64,000 nucleotides of DNA from Anaeromyxobacter oryzisoli (GCF_022690765.1 NZ_JALCZA010000005.1:79968-143967); one strand, 5' to 3'. Shown: positions 9,377-18,665, numbered from the stretch's first letter. Program-made: numbers and translations. Notes: generated by a model from the letters alone, not told the origin.

Positions 9377-10331
9377 GGACGAGCCCGTCGAGCGCCTCCT
9401 GCTCGACGGAGATCCCGCCGGCGGGGAAGCCCGCCGCGACCAGGAGCGCGCGGACCTCGCGCTCGGTCCGGTAGATGAGCGGCCAGTCCAGCGCCCAGTC
9501 CATGAACGCGCGATCCGGGCTCCCGGCCGCGAAGTTCCCGATCAGCACCTCGCCGCGCGGATCCATGTCGCGGCGCAGGGCGCGCAGCACGCGGATCGCG
9601 ATGGTGTCGGGCAGGTAGTCGAAGAGGCCGAGGGAGAGGACGAGGCGCGCGCCCGCCAGCGCCGGGGTGGGGGTGGCGCTCCGGGCGATCCGGACGGCGT
9701 TGTCGTTCACCAGCTCGACCGCCCCGGCGTGCGGACCGAGCACCCCGCGGGCGTAGGCGAGCGCCTCGGGATCGCTGTCGATCCCGACGAGCCGCGCCGT
9801 GACGCCGCGCTCGAGCACCTCGCGCTCGACCCGGCACGGCCCGCAGGCGAGGTCCACGACGTGGACGCCCGGCGTGCGCAGCCGGTCCGCGAGCCATTCG
9901 ACGGCGTACTCCTTGCGGCGCACGACGGCGACCACCGTGGCGAGCTTCAGCACGACCTCGTCGAGCGCGAGCGCCGCGCCGTCCGGTGCGCGCTCTCCCC
10001 GATACAGCATGTCGATCATCGCGTGGTCGCCCGCGTAGCCGCGCGGCTTGGTGATCGCCCGCGCGAGCAGCGGGCTCACGGCGAGGAGGCGGCCGAGCTG
10101 CGCGTGGGCCGTCTCCCGGGCGGCTCGGCGACCCTCCGGGTCCAGCGCGAGCGCCCGATCGGCGAGGACCAGCTCGCTCGAGAGCGCGGCGAGCGCGCGC
10201 TCGAGCACGTCGGATGAGGCTGAGGCTGCGCCCGGTCGCAAGGCGGCGGCGACCCGATCGGCGGCCGCCTGGATACCGGCGAGGGGATCGTGGGCATGCA
10301 TCGGCAGGGCGTTCGACGTGAGCTCGATCAT
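9351..10331 (-). CDS. Class I SAM-dependent methyltransferase
   Basis: A 326-residue protein with an all-helical N-terminal third and a Rossmann methyltransferase domain. SAM motif I is VVDLACGPCR (about residues 157-167), followed by the acidic loop GIDSDPEAL. Upstream lies PRGYAGDHAMIDMLYRG (about 96-112). From memory this resembles the GYxGD...M segment of proteins annotated as 3-hydroxypalmitate methyl ester (PhcB-like) synthesis methyltransferases, which make quorum signals. That substrate assignment is tentative. The gene is convergent with the histidine kinase and divergent from the TIGR02265-type gene. Confidence 0.72.
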   Translation of the reverse strand: MIELTSNALPMHAHDPLAGIQAAADRVAAALRPGAASASSDVLERALAALSSELVLADRALALDPEGRRAARETAHAQLGRLLAVSPLLARAITKPRGYAGDHAMIDMLYRGERAPDGAALALDEVVLKLATVVAVVRRKEYAVEWLADRLRTPGVHVVDLACGPCRVEREVLERGVTARLVGIDSDPEALAYARGVLGPHAGAVELVNDNAVRIARSATPTPALAGARLVLSLGLFDYLPDTIAIRVLRALRRDMDPRGEVLIGNFAAGSPDRAFMDWALDWPLIYRTEREVRALLVAAGFPAGGISVEQEALDGLVLMATARCA

Positions 10332-10456
10332 GCGGAAGGAACCGCGGTCGCCCTCCGAGGCATTCCCGCTCCGGGTGAAGCCGGGCCGCGCCGCGGGGCG
10401 GTTGCCGCTGCGGCGGGTGGCGGGAAGGGCAGTCGCGGGGGGCGCGCGGCAAGCAG

Positions 10457-11068
10457 ATGTTCTCGAGCGAGGACGCGCACTCCATGCCCTGCGACCCCGC
10501 CGATCTCCGGCGACGCATCGCCGCGGCCTCGACGCGCGACACCGTCCGCGGCCTCATCTTCAACGCGATGTTCGACGTCATCCGCGAGCGCGCGGGCGAG
10601 GCGGCGGCGCGGGGCTGCGACCCGCGTCACGAGGGGCACCGCACGGACTTCTTCGGCTACCCGGTGGTCGAGTACCTGCAGATCGCCTGGTGCGGCGCGG
10701 ACGCGCTCGAGCGCGCCGAGCACGGCGTCGATCGCGCGTTCTGGCTGTTCGGGCACCGCGCGGCCCGCTCCGAGCTCGCGTCCCTCATCGGGCGCGCCTT
10801 CACCTCGTTCGTCGGGCGGGATCCGCGCCGGATGATGTCGAACGCCGCGCACGGCTACCGCGCGACCGTGAGCTACGGTCAGCGACGGACCGAATGGCTC
10901 GGGGATCGCCACGCCCGGCTCGTCTTCCGCAGGGACTTCCTCGTCCCGCCGTTCCACTGCGGGGTGCTCACGGCGGCGCTCGAGACGACCGGCGTCCACG
11001 GGGTCGAGGTCAAGGGCCGCGAGACCGGGTTCCTCGAGTCCGAGTACGAGGTGAGCTGGGCGGGGTGA
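10457..11068 (+). CDS. TIGR02265/DUF2378 family protein
   Basis: A 203-residue soluble protein without signal or membrane segment. The pattern RGLIFNAMFDVI near residue 31, EYLQIAWCGADAL, the GRAFTSFVGRDPRRMM block and the GYRATVSYGQRR...HARLVFR stretch followed by HCGVL match what I know of TIGR02265 (DUF2378). That family has many paralogues in Myxococcus and relatives and no known biochemical function. The ATG at 10457 lacks a clear ribosome site; an alternative ATG at 10484 (MPCDPADL) follows GAGGAC and may be the true start. The gene is divergent from the methyltransferase gene with 125 bases between. Confidence 0.68.
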   Translation: MFSSEDAHSMPCDPADLRRRIAAASTRDTVRGLIFNAMFDVIRERAGEAAARGCDPRHEGHRTDFFGYPVVEYLQIAWCGADALERAEHGVDRAFWLFGHRAARSELASLIGRAFTSFVGRDPRRMMSNAAHGYRATVSYGQRRTEWLGDRHARLVFRRDFLVPPFHCGVLTAALETTGVHGVEVKGRETGFLESEYEVSWAG

Positions 11069-11212
11069 CGACGGGTCTCAGGGCCCCGCGACGGCGGCCG
11101 CTGCCAGAGGTGCCCCGGCTTCGGGGGGCCGGCGCTCCTCGAGCGGCGTCGCGACGAGCCCGTTCCTGCTCGCGTGACCGAGGCGCCAGCCGGCTCTTCT
11201 CGCCTGAAGGCG

Positions 11213-12484
11213 TCAGCGGCGACCGGCGTTCGCCTGGCGCCGCCGCGCGTCCACCACGCGGATCTGGAGGAGGAGCGCCACGATCGTCACGAGGATGACG
11301 ACGAGCGCGACGAGGAGCCCCGTTCGCCGGTAGCGGATCTCGCCGAAGGCGCGGCTCGCCAGGTCGAGCGCCTTCCGAGACGCCACGCTCGCCTGCCGCG
11401 TCTGTTCGTCGACCTGCCGCGGATACGCGGCGTGGACGAGCGTGCGCGCCTGCACGATCTGCTGGCGGGCGTCCTCGAGCGCGACCTGCGCGTCGGTCAT
11501 GAGCATGCCCCGCTCCCGCGCCGCCTCCACCCGCGCCTCGGCGTTCCTCAGGAGCGCGGTCGCGCCGCCGAGATCGGCGGCCAGCTTCGCGGCCGCCTCT
11601 CCGCCCGGATCGTCGGGCGCGTGGCACCTCGCGCAGACCGCCCCCTTCCCCACGCCGACCCAGGCGTCGTCGGGGTGGAGGATGTCGTGGTGACCGTGGC
11701 ACTCGCCGCACGCGCTGAGGGACCCCGCCTCGAACGCGGACAGGTGGGGCGAGCCGCGGAAGAGCTGCATGTTCCGCGGGTGGCACTGTCCGCAGACCGC
11801 CGGCACCGACTCGACGCCGGGGGGCGCCGCGCCGTGCGAGCCGTGGCACCGCGGGCAGGTCGGCGCCGAGAGATCGCCCGCGACGAGCGCCGCGTGGTGC
11901 ACGGAGCGCTCCCACCGCTCCACCGGGCCTTGCCCACCTGGCCGCGCGTGGCACCGCGCGCAGGTCGAGGCGACCCGCGTCGGGTACACGGGCGAGCGCG
12001 CGTCCCGGGTCGAGACGATGCCGTGCGCCTGGTGGCACGAGCTGCACACCGCCGCGCGGGGGTTGCCCCGCGCGAGCTCGGTCGCGTGCCGGCTCGTGAC
12101 GTACCGCGCGAGCTGGTCGGTCGGGAGGTTCGGCGCGTAGCGCTTCATGAACACCACGTCGGCGTGGCAGCCCCCGCAGAGCGTGGGGACGTCGCGCAGC
12201 GCGGGCGCGCCGCGGAACCCCTTCGCGCGCGACATGGCCACCTCCTGGTCGGGGGAGGTCGGGTCGCCGCCGTGGCACGCGGTGCAGCCGAGGCCGCGCT
12301 GGGAGTGGACGTCGCGGGTGAACGCCTCGACGGGCTTCGCGAGCTCGCCCCCGAGGCCGGCGTGGCACTCCACGCACGTGCCGCCGGGCGGCGCGGTCGG
12401 GGGCTCGGCCGCGGCGGCGATCCGGATGATCGCGACGAGCGCGAGCGGAATCAGCGCGATCGCCGCGCGCGCCGCGGCGGTCAC
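11213..12484 (-). CDS. Nonahaem c-type cytochrome with C-terminal membrane anchor
   Basis: The 423-residue product starts with a signal peptide ending near AAAAEPP (residue 26). It then carries nine CXXCH haem sites: CVECH, CTACH, CGGCH, CSSCH, CARCH, CPRCH, CGQCH, CGECH, CARCH. A helical segment follows and then a single C-terminal membrane helix (RRTGLLVALVVILVTIVALL) with basic residues at the end. The GTG start overlaps the cytochrome b stop (GTGA) and has GGGAGG six bases upstream. With the Rieske and cytochrome b genes just upstream it should be the periplasmic electron-accepting subunit of a menaquinol-oxidising bc-type complex, replacing a mono- or dihaem cytochrome c1. Confidence 0.85.
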   Translation of the reverse strand: MTAAARAAIALIPLALVAIIRIAAAAEPPTAPPGGTCVECHAGLGGELAKPVEAFTRDVHSQRGLGCTACHGGDPTSPDQEVAMSRAKGFRGAPALRDVPTLCGGCHADVVFMKRYAPNLPTDQLARYVTSRHATELARGNPRAAVCSSCHQAHGIVSTRDARSPVYPTRVASTCARCHARPGGQGPVERWERSVHHAALVAGDLSAPTCPRCHGSHGAAPPGVESVPAVCGQCHPRNMQLFRGSPHLSAFEAGSLSACGECHGHHDILHPDDAWVGVGKGAVCARCHAPDDPGGEAAAKLAADLGGATALLRNAEARVEAARERGMLMTDAQVALEDARQQIVQARTLVHAAYPRQVDEQTRQASVASRKALDLASRAFGEIRYRRTGLLVALVVILVTIVALLLQIRVVDARRRQANAGRR

Positions 12485-13566
12485 GACCGCCTCCCGGCGA
12501 GCGCCGCGTAGAGCGTCATCGCGGCGGCGTAGAGCAGGACGGCGAGCCCGACGACCGTCGCCGTGCGGCTCGGCTCGCCGCGGCGCGACGCGCGGTCGAG
12601 CACCGGGGCGAGGAACCACAGCACCGCCGCCGCGCCGAACGCGGCGAGCCCGAGGAGCTCTCCCTCCACGCCGAGGATCCGGGCGGGGAGGAGCTTCAGC
12701 GTCTGGAAGACGAAGAGGAAGTACCACTCCGGCTGGATGCCGGCGGGCGCCGAGGCGAACGGATCGGCGCGCGCGCCGAGCTCCCACGGACGGAACGCGG
12801 CGAGCGCCGCGAGGAGCGCGAGGCCGATGAGCCACACGACCAGCTCGCGGAGCGTGAAGTCCGGCAGGAACGGGATCCCCGGGCGGCGGCGCGCCTCCTC
12901 GCGCAGCGACGGCGGCACGTGCACGTTGTGGCGCTGCACGAGGAGGAGGTGCAGGCCGAGGAGGACGAAGGCGAGGAGCGGCAGCACCGCCGCGTGCAGC
13001 CCGAAGAAGCGCGTGAGCGTCGCGCCGGAGACGTCCTCGCCGCCGCGCAGGACGCGGAGGAGCGATCCCCCGACGAGCGGGACCTTGCCCACCATGTCGG
13101 TGCCGACCCGCGTCGCGAAGAAGGCGAGCGTGTTCCAGGGGAGCAGGTACCCGGAGAACCCGAACCCGAGGGTCGCCGCGAGGAGCAGCATCCCCGTCCA
13201 CCAGGTGAGATCCCGGGGGCGCCCATACGAGCGCATCAGGTACACGCTGGACATGTGGACGACGACGGAGAGGACCATCAGGTTCGCCGACCAGGCGTGG
13301 ACCGAGCGCACCAGCCAGCCGAACTCGACCCGCGTCATCACGAACTCGACGCTCTCGTACGCGGCCTCGGGTGTCGGCCGGTAGTAGAGGAGCAGGAGGA
13401 TCCCCGTCGTGACCTGGACGGCGAGGAAGAAGAGCGAGAGCCCGCCGAAGAAGTACGCCCACGTGAGGCGGTGACGGGGGACCTCCTTCTCCCGGAGGAA
13501 CGCGACGACGGGCTCGAGCCGGAGCCGGTCGTCGAGGAATCGCCAGGCGGAGCGGGCCGACCTCAT
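12481..13566 (-). CDS. Cytochrome b subunit of a bc-type quinol oxidoreductase
   Basis: The 361-residue integral membrane protein has the four-helix haem b core. The first His pair in HAWSANLMVLSVVVH has 13 residues between ligands, and the second pair in HAAVLPLLAFVLLGLH has 14, the longer spacing typical of cytochrome b6. A subunit-IV-like C-terminal half is fused on and contains the PEWYFLFVFQTLK quinol-oxidation motif. The ATG at 13566 is preceded by AGGGG; a GTG two codons upstream (13572) would overlap the Rieske stop. The product should oxidise menaquinol and pass one electron to the Rieske protein and one through its b haems. Confidence 0.9.
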   Translation of the reverse strand: MRSARSAWRFLDDRLRLEPVVAFLREKEVPRHRLTWAYFFGGLSLFFLAVQVTTGILLLLYYRPTPEAAYESVEFVMTRVEFGWLVRSVHAWSANLMVLSVVVHMSSVYLMRSYGRPRDLTWWTGMLLLAATLGFGFSGYLLPWNTLAFFATRVGTDMVGKVPLVGGSLLRVLRGGEDVSGATLTRFFGLHAAVLPLLAFVLLGLHLLLVQRHNVHVPPSLREEARRRPGIPFLPDFTLRELVVWLIGLALLAALAAFRPWELGARADPFASAPAGIQPEWYFLFVFQTLKLLPARILGVEGELLGLAAFGAAAVLWFLAPVLDRASRRGEPSRTATVVGLAVLLYAAAMTLYAALAGRRS

Positions 13567-13568
13567 GC

Positions 13569-14027
13569 TCACCCCTGCTGCCGCGAGACCCAGATCTCGT
13601 CGCCCTTCACCGCCACGTCGTAGCGCTCGAGCGGCCGCGGAGGCGGGCCGGCGATCGGCACGCCCTCCAGGCTGTAGTGGCCGTCGTGACAGGCGCACCA
13701 GATGTGCTGCAGGTCCTTGCGGTACTGGACGGTGCAGGCGAGGTGCGTGCACACCGCGGAGAAGGCGCGGATCTCGCCGCCGGGCGTGGCGACCACGATC
13801 CCAGGCTTCGCCCCGAAGCGGAAGGTCTTCCCGGAGCCCGGCGGCAGCTCGGAGCGGCGGCCGGCGAGGACGCGGCCGGTCTGCGACTCCGCGCTGGGCG
13901 GAGGCAGGACGTAGCGGACGAGCGGGTACAGGATCGAGAGCGCGACGGCTCCGAGCGAGGTCCCGAGCAGCCAGGACAGCCACGCGCGGCGGGTCGGCTT
14001 CGCCTCGGCGGCGGCGTTCGGGCTCAC
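13569..14027 (-). CDS. Rieske [2Fe-2S] iron-sulfur protein
   Basis: The 152-residue protein has a twin-arginine-like RRAWLSWLLG start and a membrane anchor (about residues 13-40), then a Rieske domain with the cluster ligands in CTHLACTV and CACHDGHY. It is the first gene of the complex, followed within a few bases by cytochrome b and then the nonahaem cytochrome. It should shuttle one electron of quinol oxidation from the cytochrome b site to the cytochrome c subunit on the outer face of the inner membrane. Confidence 0.93.
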   Translation of the reverse strand: MSPNAAAEAKPTRRAWLSWLLGTSLGAVALSILYPLVRYVLPPPSAESQTGRVLAGRRSELPPGSGKTFRFGAKPGIVVATPGGEIRAFSAVCTHLACTVQYRKDLQHIWCACHDGHYSLEGVPIAGPPPRPLERYDVAVKGDEIWVSRQQG

Positions 14028-14210
14028 GTTCCCTCCTCGGCTTCGCTCGGCGAGCGCGGGGGAGACCTCCCGCGCCCGGAACGCCAGATTCGAGCGCCCC
14101 GCGCCGCGCGGTGTCGAGCGACGGTTCGGGGACGACCCGCGGAGACTCGCGGCCGGGCGAGCGCCCGCACGTGCGGCCGAGCTCGCGATCGGGCTGCCGA
14201 TCGGTGGAGA

Positions 14211-15095
14211 TCAGACGATCGTCCCGCGCCGGGCCGTGCTCACGCGCCCCACCGCCGCCCAGTCCTCGTCGGCGTGCCCGCCCGCGATCGCCGCGACGAA
14301 GCGGTAGAGGAGGACGCTCCCGAGCGGCATGGGCACGGCGGCGCGCTCGGCGGCCTGGAGCGCGAGGCGGACGTCCTTCGCGCCCAGCGCGAGCCGGAAC
14401 CCCGCCGGCGCGAAGGCGTTCCCGGCGATCCTCTTTCCGTACGCCTCGACGAAGGGCGACTGGAGTACCGCGCCGTTCAGCACGTCCAGGAAGGTGGCGT
14501 CGTCCACGCCCCCGCTCTCGACGAGGGCGTAGGCCTCGCCGAGGGCCTCGAGCGTCACGGCCATGACGAAGTTGGCGGCGAGCTTCACCACGTTCGCCTT
14601 CGGCGGCTCGACCCCGACCACGCGCACCTGCTTCCCGATCGCGTCGAGGATGGGGCGGCTCGCCTCGAGCGCGTCCGGTGCCCCCGCCGCGAGCACGACG
14701 AGCTCGCCGCGCTCGGCGATGCCGGGTCGTCCCAGGACGGGGGCCGCGACGTAGCGCTGGCCGGCGGCGGCGTGCCGCTCCGCCATCCGCGCGGAGAGCT
14801 CCGGGCTGATCGTGCTCGACGAGACGTGCACCGCGCCGCGGGGGAGGGTGCGCGCCGCGCCGTCGCCGCCGAAGAGCGCCTCCTCGACGGCGGCGTCGTC
14901 CGACAGCATGGTCACGAGCGCGTCCACCCCGCGCGCCGCCTCGGCCGGCGCCTCGGCGATCGCCGCGCCGCGGGCCGCGAGCGACGCGGCCTTGCCGCGC
15001 GTCCGGTTGAACACGACGAGCTGGTGCCCGGCGGCGACGAGCCGGGCCGCCATGCCGCTCCCCATCCGGCCCAGCCCCACGAAGCCGATCCTCAT
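14211..15095 (-). CDS. NAD(P)-dependent beta-hydroxyacid dehydrogenase (3-hydroxyisobutyrate dehydrogenase family)
   Basis: The 294-residue product opens with the Rossmann fingerprint GFVGLGRMGSGMAARL, with NRT after the second strand (FNRTRGKA) suggesting NADP preference. It also carries the substrate-binding HVSSSTISPELSARM region and the catalytic lysine in PKANVVKLAANF. Family members reduce or oxidise short beta-hydroxyacids or semialdehydes (hydroxyisobutyrate, tartronate semialdehyde, succinic semialdehyde). Nothing nearby decides among them. It lies upstream of, but separated by 183 bases from, the quinol oxidoreductase genes. Confidence 0.82.
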   Translation of the reverse strand: MRIGFVGLGRMGSGMAARLVAAGHQLVVFNRTRGKAASLAARGAAIAEAPAEAARGVDALVTMLSDDAAVEEALFGGDGAARTLPRGAVHVSSSTISPELSARMAERHAAAGQRYVAAPVLGRPGIAERGELVVLAAGAPDALEASRPILDAIGKQVRVVGVEPPKANVVKLAANFVMAVTLEALGEAYALVESGGVDDATFLDVLNGAVLQSPFVEAYGKRIAGNAFAPAGFRLALGAKDVRLALQAAERAAVPMPLGSVLLYRFVAAIAGGHADEDWAAVGRVSTARRGTIV

Positions 15096-15125
15096 GCTCA
15101 GCCTCCGCCGTCCTGCCGCTTGCTG

Positions 15126-15785
15126 TCAGGATTTGTCCCGCGGGCGATGCGGCACCGGGCAGGACAGGTAACCGTGCTTCTCGTCCCACTGCTGGTGGTA
15201 GTCCTCCGCCCGCCAGAACGGGCCGGCGGGGGCGATCTCGGTCGTGATCGGGTCGGCGAGCCGCGCCTGCTCCGCGGCGCGCGACGCGAGCGCCTCCGCT
15301 TGCTGCTCGGGGCCGAAGGTGAAGATCGCCGAGCGGTACTGGCTGCCCTCGTCCGGCCCCTGCCGATCGCCGCTGGTCGGGTCGTGGGTCTGCCAGAAGA
15401 AGTCGAGGAGCTGCCGGTACGTCACCCGGGTGGGGTCGAACTCGACGAGGACCGCCTCCGCGTGCCCCGTCCGGTGCGAGCTCACCTCGTCGTAGGTCGG
15501 GTTCGCGGCGTGGCCGCCGGTGTAGCCCACCGCGGTGGCGACGACGCCGGGCACCCTCCGGAAGCGCTCCTCCACGCCCCAGAAGCAGCCCTGCGCGAAC
15601 ACGGCGAGCTGGTTCCTCCCAGAGGGGACGAGCGGGGTGCCGCGGCCGACGTGGCCTGGGTTGGTCCCGAGGCTCGGGTTCCCGATCATCGGCTTCCCTC
15701 CACGCGCCGCCAGCGCGGGCGCGCCGGCCTTCACCACCGCGACCACCGCGAGGGCGAGCGCGCCGAGCAGCGCCGCGGTCTTCAT
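15126..15785 (-). CDS. msrA: Peptide methionine-S-sulfoxide reductase MsrA, exported
   Basis: A 219-residue protein with an N-terminal signal peptide (about residues 1-26, [19 protein letters not shown]) followed by a complete MsrA domain. The catalytic Cys67 is in GCFWGVEE, and other hallmarks are [28 protein letters not shown] and [11 protein letters not shown]. It reduces methionine-S-sulfoxide in proteins; the signal peptide suggests periplasmic repair of oxidised proteins. The ATG start places the signal peptide in frame. It is divergent from the phosphorylase gene. Confidence 0.92.
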   Translation of the reverse strand: MKTAALLGALALAVVAVVKAGAPALAARGGKPMIGNPSLGTNPGHVGRGTPLVPSGRNQLAVFAQGCFWGVEERFRRVPGVVATAVGYTGGHAANPTYDEVSSHRTGHAEAVLVEFDPTRVTYRQLLDFFWQTHDPTSGDRQGPDEGSQYRSAIFTFGPEQQAEALASRAAEQARLADPITTEIAPAGPFWRAEDYHQQWDEKHGYLSCPVPHRPRDKS

Positions 15786-16030
15786 GGCCTCGCCCCCGCT
15801 CGACGGTAGGTCTTCACGCCCCTGCGCATAGCCGCCGGGATCGTCCGGTGCGAGCCGTTCGGCGAAGAGCGTCCGGCGTGGGGCGCGCTCGTCCCTCGGG
15901 CTATCGAGCCGTTAGGAGCAGGCGCGCCGCGACCGCGCATCTCGCCCTGGCCTCCGGCGGCTGCCCGTCGCACCTTCGCGAGGACGGCGCTTGGCCCGGC
16001 GCAGGGCCTCGTGCCGACGGCGAGGCGGCG

Positions 16031-18169
16031 ATGGCAGAGACCACGGCGCGCAGCGAACGCGAGACGCTCGCCGCGCGGCTCCCCGAGCCGCTCCGCCCGC
16101 TCGCTCGCCTCGCCTACAACTTCTGGTGGTCGTGGCAGCCCGAGGGCGATGCCCTCTGGCGATCGATCGACCCGGAGTGGTGGGACGCGTGCGGGCAGAG
16201 CCCGGTGCGGCTCCTCCGCGAGGCGCCGCAGGACACGCTCGACCGCGCCGCGGCCCTCCCGGCGATCCTCGAGCGCATGGAGCGGCTCTCGCGCGGGCTC
16301 GACGAAGCGCTGGCGCGGCCGTGCACCCCCGCGCTCCCAGCCATGCCCGACGCGCCCATCGCGTTCTTCTGCGCGGAGTACGGCGTCCACGCCTCGCTCC
16401 CGGTGTACGCGGGCGGCCTCGGGGTCCTCGCGGGCGATCTCCTCAAGGAGGCGTCGGATCGGTGCGTCCCGCTCGTCGGGGTCGGGCTCCTCTACCGACG
16501 AGGCTACTTCCACCAGCGGCTGGACCGGTCGGGGTGGCAGCACGAGTGCTGGACCGTCTCGGCCCCGGAGCAGCTCGCGGTCGAGCGCGTCCTCGGCGCG
16601 AGCGGTGCGCCGCTCGCGGTCGAGATCCCGGTGCGGGACCGGATGGTGCACGCGAGCGTGTGGCGCGCGGACGTCGGACGCGTGCCGCTCTACCTGCTCG
16701 ACACGGACGTCCCGGAGAACTCGGGCGTCGAGCGGTTCATCACCGCGCAGCTCTACATCGGCGGGCGCGAGTACCGCCTCCTGCAGTACGTCGTGCTCGG
16801 GATCGGCGGCGTGCGGGCGCTCGAGGCGATGGGCGTCCACGCCGTGCTGCTGCACCTCAACGAGGGGCACCCCGCGCTCGCCGCGCTGGAGCTCGTCCGC
16901 GATCGGCTCGCCCGCGGCGAGCCGATCGAGCGCGCCCTCTCCGCCGCCCGCGGGCGCGTCGTCTTCACCACGCACACTCCGGTGGCGGCGGGCAACGAGA
17001 CCTATCCCGTCGCCGAGATCGAGCACGCGCTCCGCACGTTCGGGGCCGAGGTGGGGGCAGCGGCCCCCGCGCTCCTCGCCCTCGGCCGGCCCGAGGGGGC
17101 CGCCCCCTCGCAGCCGTTCGGGATGACGGACCTCGGCCTGCGCGCGAGCCGATCGACGAACGCGGTGAGCCGTCGGCACGGCGAGGTGGCCCGCGCGATG
17201 TGGGCGCACCACTGGCCCGACCGGCGCGAGGACGAGATCCCCATCGGACACGTGACGAACGGCGTCCACGTCCCGACCTGGATGGCGGGGCCCATGCGCG
17301 CGCTGCTCGACCGCCACCTCGGCCCCGAGTGGATCGAGCACCCCGCCGATCCCTGGCGCTGGGCGGCGATCGACGCGATCCCGGACGAGGAGCTGTGGGC
17401 GACGCGCTGCCGGCTCCGCGCCGACCTGGTCGCGTTCGCGCGGGCGCGCTCCGTCTCGGATCGGCTCGCCCGCGGCGAGCCCATCGAGTACGTCGAGCGC
17501 GCCTCGCGCTCCTTCGATCCCGACGTGCTGACGCTCGGCTTCGCCCGGCGCGTCGCCTCCTACAAGCGCCTGAACCTCCTCGTCGCCGACACGGAGCGGA
17601 TCGTCGCGCTCCTTGGCGGCGCCCACCGGGTCCAGCTGCTCGTCGCCGGAAAGGCGCACCCGCGCGACGACGCCGCAAAGGCGATGGTTCGACACGTCTT
17701 CGGCTTCAAGGAGCAGCTCGCGGCGCGCGTGGTCTTCCTGGAGGATCACGATCTCGCCATGGCGAAGCTCCTCGTCGCGGGCTGCGACGTCTGGTTGAAC
17801 CTGCCGCGCCCCCCGCTCGAGGCGAGCGGGACGAGCGGGATGAAGTCGGCGATGAACGGGGGGCTCAACCTCGGCATCCTCGACGGCTGGTGGTGCGAGG
17901 GTTACGACGGCGCGAACGGCTGGGCGATCCGCTCGGACACGATGCTGGACGCCCCGCTGCAGGACGCCCGCGACGCGGACGCGCTCTACGGCCTCCTCGA
18001 GCGCGAGGTGGTGCCGCTCTTCTACGAGCGCGACGCCGGCGGCGTGCCGCGCGGCTGGGTGCGGCGGGTGAAGGCGTCGCTCCGCAGCCTCGGCCCCGCC
18101 TTCAACACCGCCCGCACCATGCGCGACTACCTCGTGCAGGTCTACGCGCGGAGCGGCGTCGCGAGCTAG
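16031..18169 (+). CDS. glgP: Alpha-glucan (glycogen) phosphorylase, short form with DUF3417
   Basis: The 712-residue enzyme begins with the DUF3417 region (LARLAYNFWWSWQPEGDALW), followed by the GT35 phosphorylase domain with FCAEYGVHASLPVYAGGLG, HLNEGHPALAALE and the PLP-binding lysine in EASGTSGMKSAMNGG. It belongs to the shorter, more_P_ylases type of alpha-glucan phosphorylase, which releases glucose-1-phosphate from glycogen or maltodextrin. The ATG giving MAETTARSER was chosen because the conserved region begins about 25 residues later; the frame extends upstream without conserved sequence. The stop lies 4 bases from the convergent GerW-like gene. Confidence 0.9.
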   Translation: MAETTARSERETLAARLPEPLRPLARLAYNFWWSWQPEGDALWRSIDPEWWDACGQSPVRLLREAPQDTLDRAAALPAILERMERLSRGLDEALARPCTPALPAMPDAPIAFFCAEYGVHASLPVYAGGLGVLAGDLLKEASDRCVPLVGVGLLYRRGYFHQRLDRSGWQHECWTVSAPEQLAVERVLGASGAPLAVEIPVRDRMVHASVWRADVGRVPLYLLDTDVPENSGVERFITAQLYIGGREYRLLQYVVLGIGGVRALEAMGVHAVLLHLNEGHPALAALELVRDRLARGEPIERALSAARGRVVFTTHTPVAAGNETYPVAEIEHALRTFGAEVGAAAPALLALGRPEGAAPSQPFGMTDLGLRASRSTNAVSRRHGEVARAMWAHHWPDRREDEIPIGHVTNGVHVPTWMAGPMRALLDRHLGPEWIEHPADPWRWAAIDAIPDEELWATRCRLRADLVAFARARSVSDRLARGEPIEYVERASRSFDPDVLTLGFARRVASYKRLNLLVADTERIVALLGGAHRVQLLVAGKAHPRDDAAKAMVRHVFGFKEQLAARVVFLEDHDLAMAKLLVAGCDVWLNLPRPPLEASGTSGMKSAMNGGLNLGILDGWWCEGYDGANGWAIRSDTMLDAPLQDARDADALYGLLEREVVPLFYERDAGGVPRGWVRRVKASLRSLGPAFNTARTMRDYLVQVYARSGVAS

Positions 18170-18173
18170 CCCG

Positions 18174-18506
18174 CTACCTCCTCCGCAGCCCTCGCAGCAG
18201 CGCGAGCAGGCCGATCGCGCAGACGATCTGCATCCCGAGCACGATCCGGTTCACGTCCACTGCCGGTCGCCAGCTCACCTCGCCGTGCTTCACCACGTAC
18301 ACGCCGGCGGGCCTGGCGCTGACGCCGAAGCCGCCCCCCTCGCCGGAGCCCTGTCCCGACGGCCCCGCGCCGCCCCCGCCGCCCGCGCCGCCACCCACGA
18401 TGGCCACCGGGATGAGGGTGACGTCTCCCTGCTGGATGGGATCCCCGAAGACCCGCTTCACCGACAGCGCATCTCGCGTCTGCGCGACCAAGGCCTGCAC
18501 GTCCAT
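18174..18506 (-). CDS. GerW/YtfJ family protein
   Basis: A 110-residue protein with the family layout: a short helical start (MDVQALVAQTRDAL), VFGDPIQQGDVTLIPVA, a glycine-rich stretch, then GVSARPAGVYVV and a hydrophobic tail (MQIVCAIGLLALLRGLRRR) that should be membrane-inserted. GerW (YtfJ) was named for spore germination in Bacillus, but homologues are widespread in non-endospore-forming bacteria with unknown role. It is convergent with the phosphorylase and no partner gene is obvious. Confidence 0.72.
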   Translation of the reverse strand: MDVQALVAQTRDALSVKRVFGDPIQQGDVTLIPVAIVGGGAGGGGGAGPSGQGSGEGGGFGVSARPAGVYVVKHGEVSWRPAVDVNRIVLGMQIVCAIGLLALLRGLRRR

Positions 18507-18665
18507 CGTTCACCTCCCGAGGATGGGACTGCCACGTCGATGCGCTCCGGGCCGGGGCGGCGCCGCGCTCTTCCGGGCGCGCGCGCCGCCGAGCGGGCGG
18601 CCGCCTGGCCATTCGCCGGACAGGCGTCGGCGTGGCCGGGCGCGCTGCGCGTGCGCCTCACCGGC

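Noticed and set aside
14028..14210. A further cytochrome gene between the Rieske protein and the dehydrogenase
   Set aside because: No CXXCH motif or open frame with protein-like content in this gap.
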